From an uncultured Tepidimonas sp. (lineage in GTDB: Bacteria; Pseudomonadota; Gammaproteobacteria; Burkholderiales; Burkholderiaceae_C): a DNA stretch of 6,688 bases. Positions within the stretch are counted from its first letter, which is position 1; every line of letters begins with the position of its first letter. The notes beneath the pieces were generated by a model, which was not told the DNA's origin, did no database searches, and saw only the letters and a program-made list of their open reading frames with translations. A program made the translations under genes and the position numbers. Shown here in pieces: positions 5,400 through 6,688 of this stretch. The stretch is from NCBI GenBank assembly GCA_937949455.1, contig CALEDU010000055.1, positions 1-6,688 of the forward strand, read 5' to 3'.

Positions 5400-6011
5400 A
5401 TGACGTTGTTGTTGCGATTGACCCGGGCCATCGATGCCCTGAACCGGGCCGTGGGCTGGTTGGCCATGTGGATGATCCTGGGCGCCACCCTCATCAGCGC
5501 CGGCAATGCGATCGTGCGCCGTGTCCTCGGTACCAGCTCCAACGCTTGGCTGGAGGTGCAGTGGTACCTGTTTGCCGCCGTCTTCATGCTGGGGGGCGGT
5601 TATGCGTTTCTGCGCAACGCGCATGTGCGCATCGACTTCATCTCCAGCAAGCTGGGTGCGCGCGCGCGCAACTGGATCGACGTGCTGGGCATCGTCATCT
5701 TTGTCTTGCCGCTGTGTGTGATGATGGTCAAGCTCGGCTGGCCGCTGTTCGAGCGGGCCTGGGTCAGCGGCGAGGTGTCCTCCAACGCCGGCGGGTTGGT
5801 GCGTTGGCCGGTCTACCTGCTGATTCCGGCAGGCTTCACGCTGCTCGCGCTGCAAAGCGTCAGCGAGCTCGTCAAGCGCATCGCGTTCCTGACCGGCCAG
5901 GGGCCTGATCCACTGGACCACACCGGGCCGAGCGAGACCGAGCTGCTGGCCAAAGAGATCGCCGCGGCCGAGGCCGAGCGCGCTGCCCGTGGCGGCGCCC
6001 CCAAGTCCTGA
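5400..6011 (+). CDS. dctQ: TRAP transporter small membrane subunit (DctQ family)
   Basis: This encodes a 203-residue inner-membrane protein with the four transmembrane helices expected of DctQ: roughly residues 16-39, 52-71, 92-113 and 136-157. Family landmarks are LEVQWYLFA (51-59), NAHVRIDF (73-80) and SSNAGGLVRWPVY (127-139), the last before helix 4. DctQ helps the DctM permease dock the loaded receptor. A charged, Ala/Glu-rich cytoplasmic tail follows (about 165-203, ELLAKEIAAAEAERAARGG), probably helical. ATG 5400 is chosen because GGAG (5388-5391) lies 8 bases upstream and the family-like sequence begins there. The frame stays open further upstream, but that stretch covers the terminator-like hairpin and has no ribosome site. 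The gap to dctP is 156 bases, long for an operon; dctM starts 24 bases after the stop. Confidence 0.93.
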   Translation: MTLLLRLTRAIDALNRAVGWLAMWMILGATLISAGNAIVRRVLGTSSNAWLEVQWYLFAAVFMLGGGYAFLRNAHVRIDFISSKLGARARNWIDVLGIVIFVLPLCVMMVKLGWPLFERAWVSGEVSSNAGGLVRWPVYLLIPAGFTLLALQSVSELVKRIAFLTGQGPDPLDHTGPSETELLAKEIAAAEAERAARGGAPKS

Positions 6012-6035
6012 TGTCCCCCGGCGGAGTGTGACGCA

Positions 6036-6688
6036 ATGATGGTTTTTTTGCACGACAACTTCGTGCCGGTGATGTTCGCCGGCCTGCTGGTCTTTCTGCT
6101 GACCGGCTTTCCGGTGGCGTTCTCGCTGGCGGCCACCGGGCTGTTCTTCGGCCTCATCGGCATGGAGATCGGGTTGTTCCCCGACAACCTATTTCAGGCC
6201 CTGCCCCTGCGGGTATTTGGCATCATGCAGAACGACACGCTGCTAGCCATCCCGTTCTTTACGCTGATGGGCATCATCTTGGAGCGCAGCCGCATGGCCG
6301 AGGACCTGCTGGAGACGGTAGGCCAAGTGTTCGGCCCAGTGCGCGGCGGGCTGGCGGTGGCGGTGGTGCTCGTCGGCGCGCTGCTGGCGGCCACCACCGG
6401 CGTGGTGGCGGCGGCCGTGATTTCGATGGGCCTGATCTCGCTGCCCATCATGTTGCGCTACGGCTACAACCGCTCCATTGCCACTGGCGTCATCACCGCG
6501 TCGGGGACGCTGGCGCAGGCAATTCCACCGTCACTGGTATTGATCGTATTGGCGGACCAGTTGGGCCGCTCGGTGGGGGACATGTATGCGGGCGCGATGC
6601 TGCCGGCGCTGATGCTGGTTGGGCTGTATCTCCTGTTCATCGTCGCGGTGGCGATCATGCGACCGTCGTGGGTGCCGGCGCTGCCGCC
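6036..6688 (+). CDS. dctM: TRAP transporter large permease subunit (DctM family), 5' part, runs off right edge
   Basis: Open from ATG 6036 to the window end: 217 codons of a protein usually 425 residues or longer. It begins [20 protein letters not shown] and is strongly hydrophobic. DctM-type landmarks are [20 protein letters not shown] (23-42), [20 protein letters not shown] (69-88), [20 protein letters not shown] (120-139) and [12 protein letters not shown] (155-166). The last corresponds to the conserved A-S-G-T-L-x-Q-x-I-P-P-S stretch of the permease core. It is the channel subunit moving substrate across the inner membrane with cations, usually Na+. GGAG (6023-6026) is 9 bases before the first ATG; a second ATG follows directly. 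Codons 3-5 contain a run of seven T (6043-6049). No frameshift or stop is seen in the visible part. Confidence 0.94.
   Translation, partial: MMVFLHDNFVPVMFAGLLVFLLTGFPVAFSLAATGLFFGLIGMEIGLFPDNLFQALPLRVFGIMQNDTLLAIPFFTLMGIILERSRMAEDLLETVGQVFGPVRGGLAVAVVLVGALLAATTGVVAAAVISMGLISLPIMLRYGYNRSIATGVITASGTLAQAIPPSLVLIVLADQLGRSVGDMYAGAMLPALMLVGLYLLFIVAVAIMRPSWVPALP

Noticed and set aside
5657..5668. 12-bp alternating purine-pyrimidine palindrome TGCGCGCGCGCA, possible Z-DNA
   Set aside because: It lies inside dctQ and is explained by Ala-Arg-Ala-Arg codons in GC-rich DNA.
4929..6053. Minus-strand open frame (374 codons) opposite dctP and dctQ
   Set aside because: It spans two real plus-strand genes and the structured gap between them, has His/Gln-rich shadow composition, and lacks a plausible start site.

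Overview
The window is GC-rich chromosomal DNA, most likely from a betaproteobacterium of the order Burkholderiales. This placement is an inference. It rests on base composition, on the order Rieske oxygenase / xseB-ispA-dxs, which I recall as common in that group, and on the style of the proteins. I see no rRNA, tRNA, insertion sequence, phage gene or CRISPR array. Most of the window is ordinary core metabolism plus one transporter operon. The less ordinary content lies in the intergenic regions.

Region 1 (1-561, minus strand): the N-terminal 187 residues of a Rieske [2Fe-2S] ring-hydroxylating-oxygenase alpha subunit, which runs off the left edge. Region 2 (562-834): a divergent intergenic region. 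It holds a 43-bp near-perfect inverted repeat, a second GC-rich hairpin that reuses the same 7-base arms, a good sigma70-like promoter for the Rieske gene, and a weaker one facing xseB.

Region 3 (835-3957, plus strand): a tight operon of xseB (small subunit of exonuclease VII), ispA (farnesyl diphosphate synthase) and dxs (1-deoxy-D-xylulose-5-phosphate synthase). The xseB and ispA genes overlap by 4 bases (ATGA), and dxs follows ispA after 22 bases. Dxs opens the MEP isoprenoid pathway and IspA makes the C15 precursor of quinone side chains, undecaprenyl phosphate and hopanoids. XseB is an unrelated DNA-repair subunit that travels with them, as in E. coli.

Region 4 (3958-4163): a leader region with a possible promoter, a possible 19-codon ORF with a strong Shine-Dalgarno sequence, and small hairpins. 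Region 5 (4164-6688): a TRAP (tripartite ATP-independent periplasmic) transporter operon. It consists of a TakP-like solute receptor (DctP), a small membrane subunit (DctQ) and the start of the large permease (DctM, cut by the right edge). The receptor closely resembles the 2-oxoacid / lactate / chloroaromatic-acid branch. Two strong hairpins, the second terminator-like, and a further inverted repeat separate the receptor gene from the membrane genes, which would fit higher expression of the receptor.

I found no clear evidence of an undescribed multi-gene system. The best leads are the tandem GC-rich dyads at 674-746, the small ORF at 3993-4052 and the structured dctP-dctQ gap at 5244-5399.
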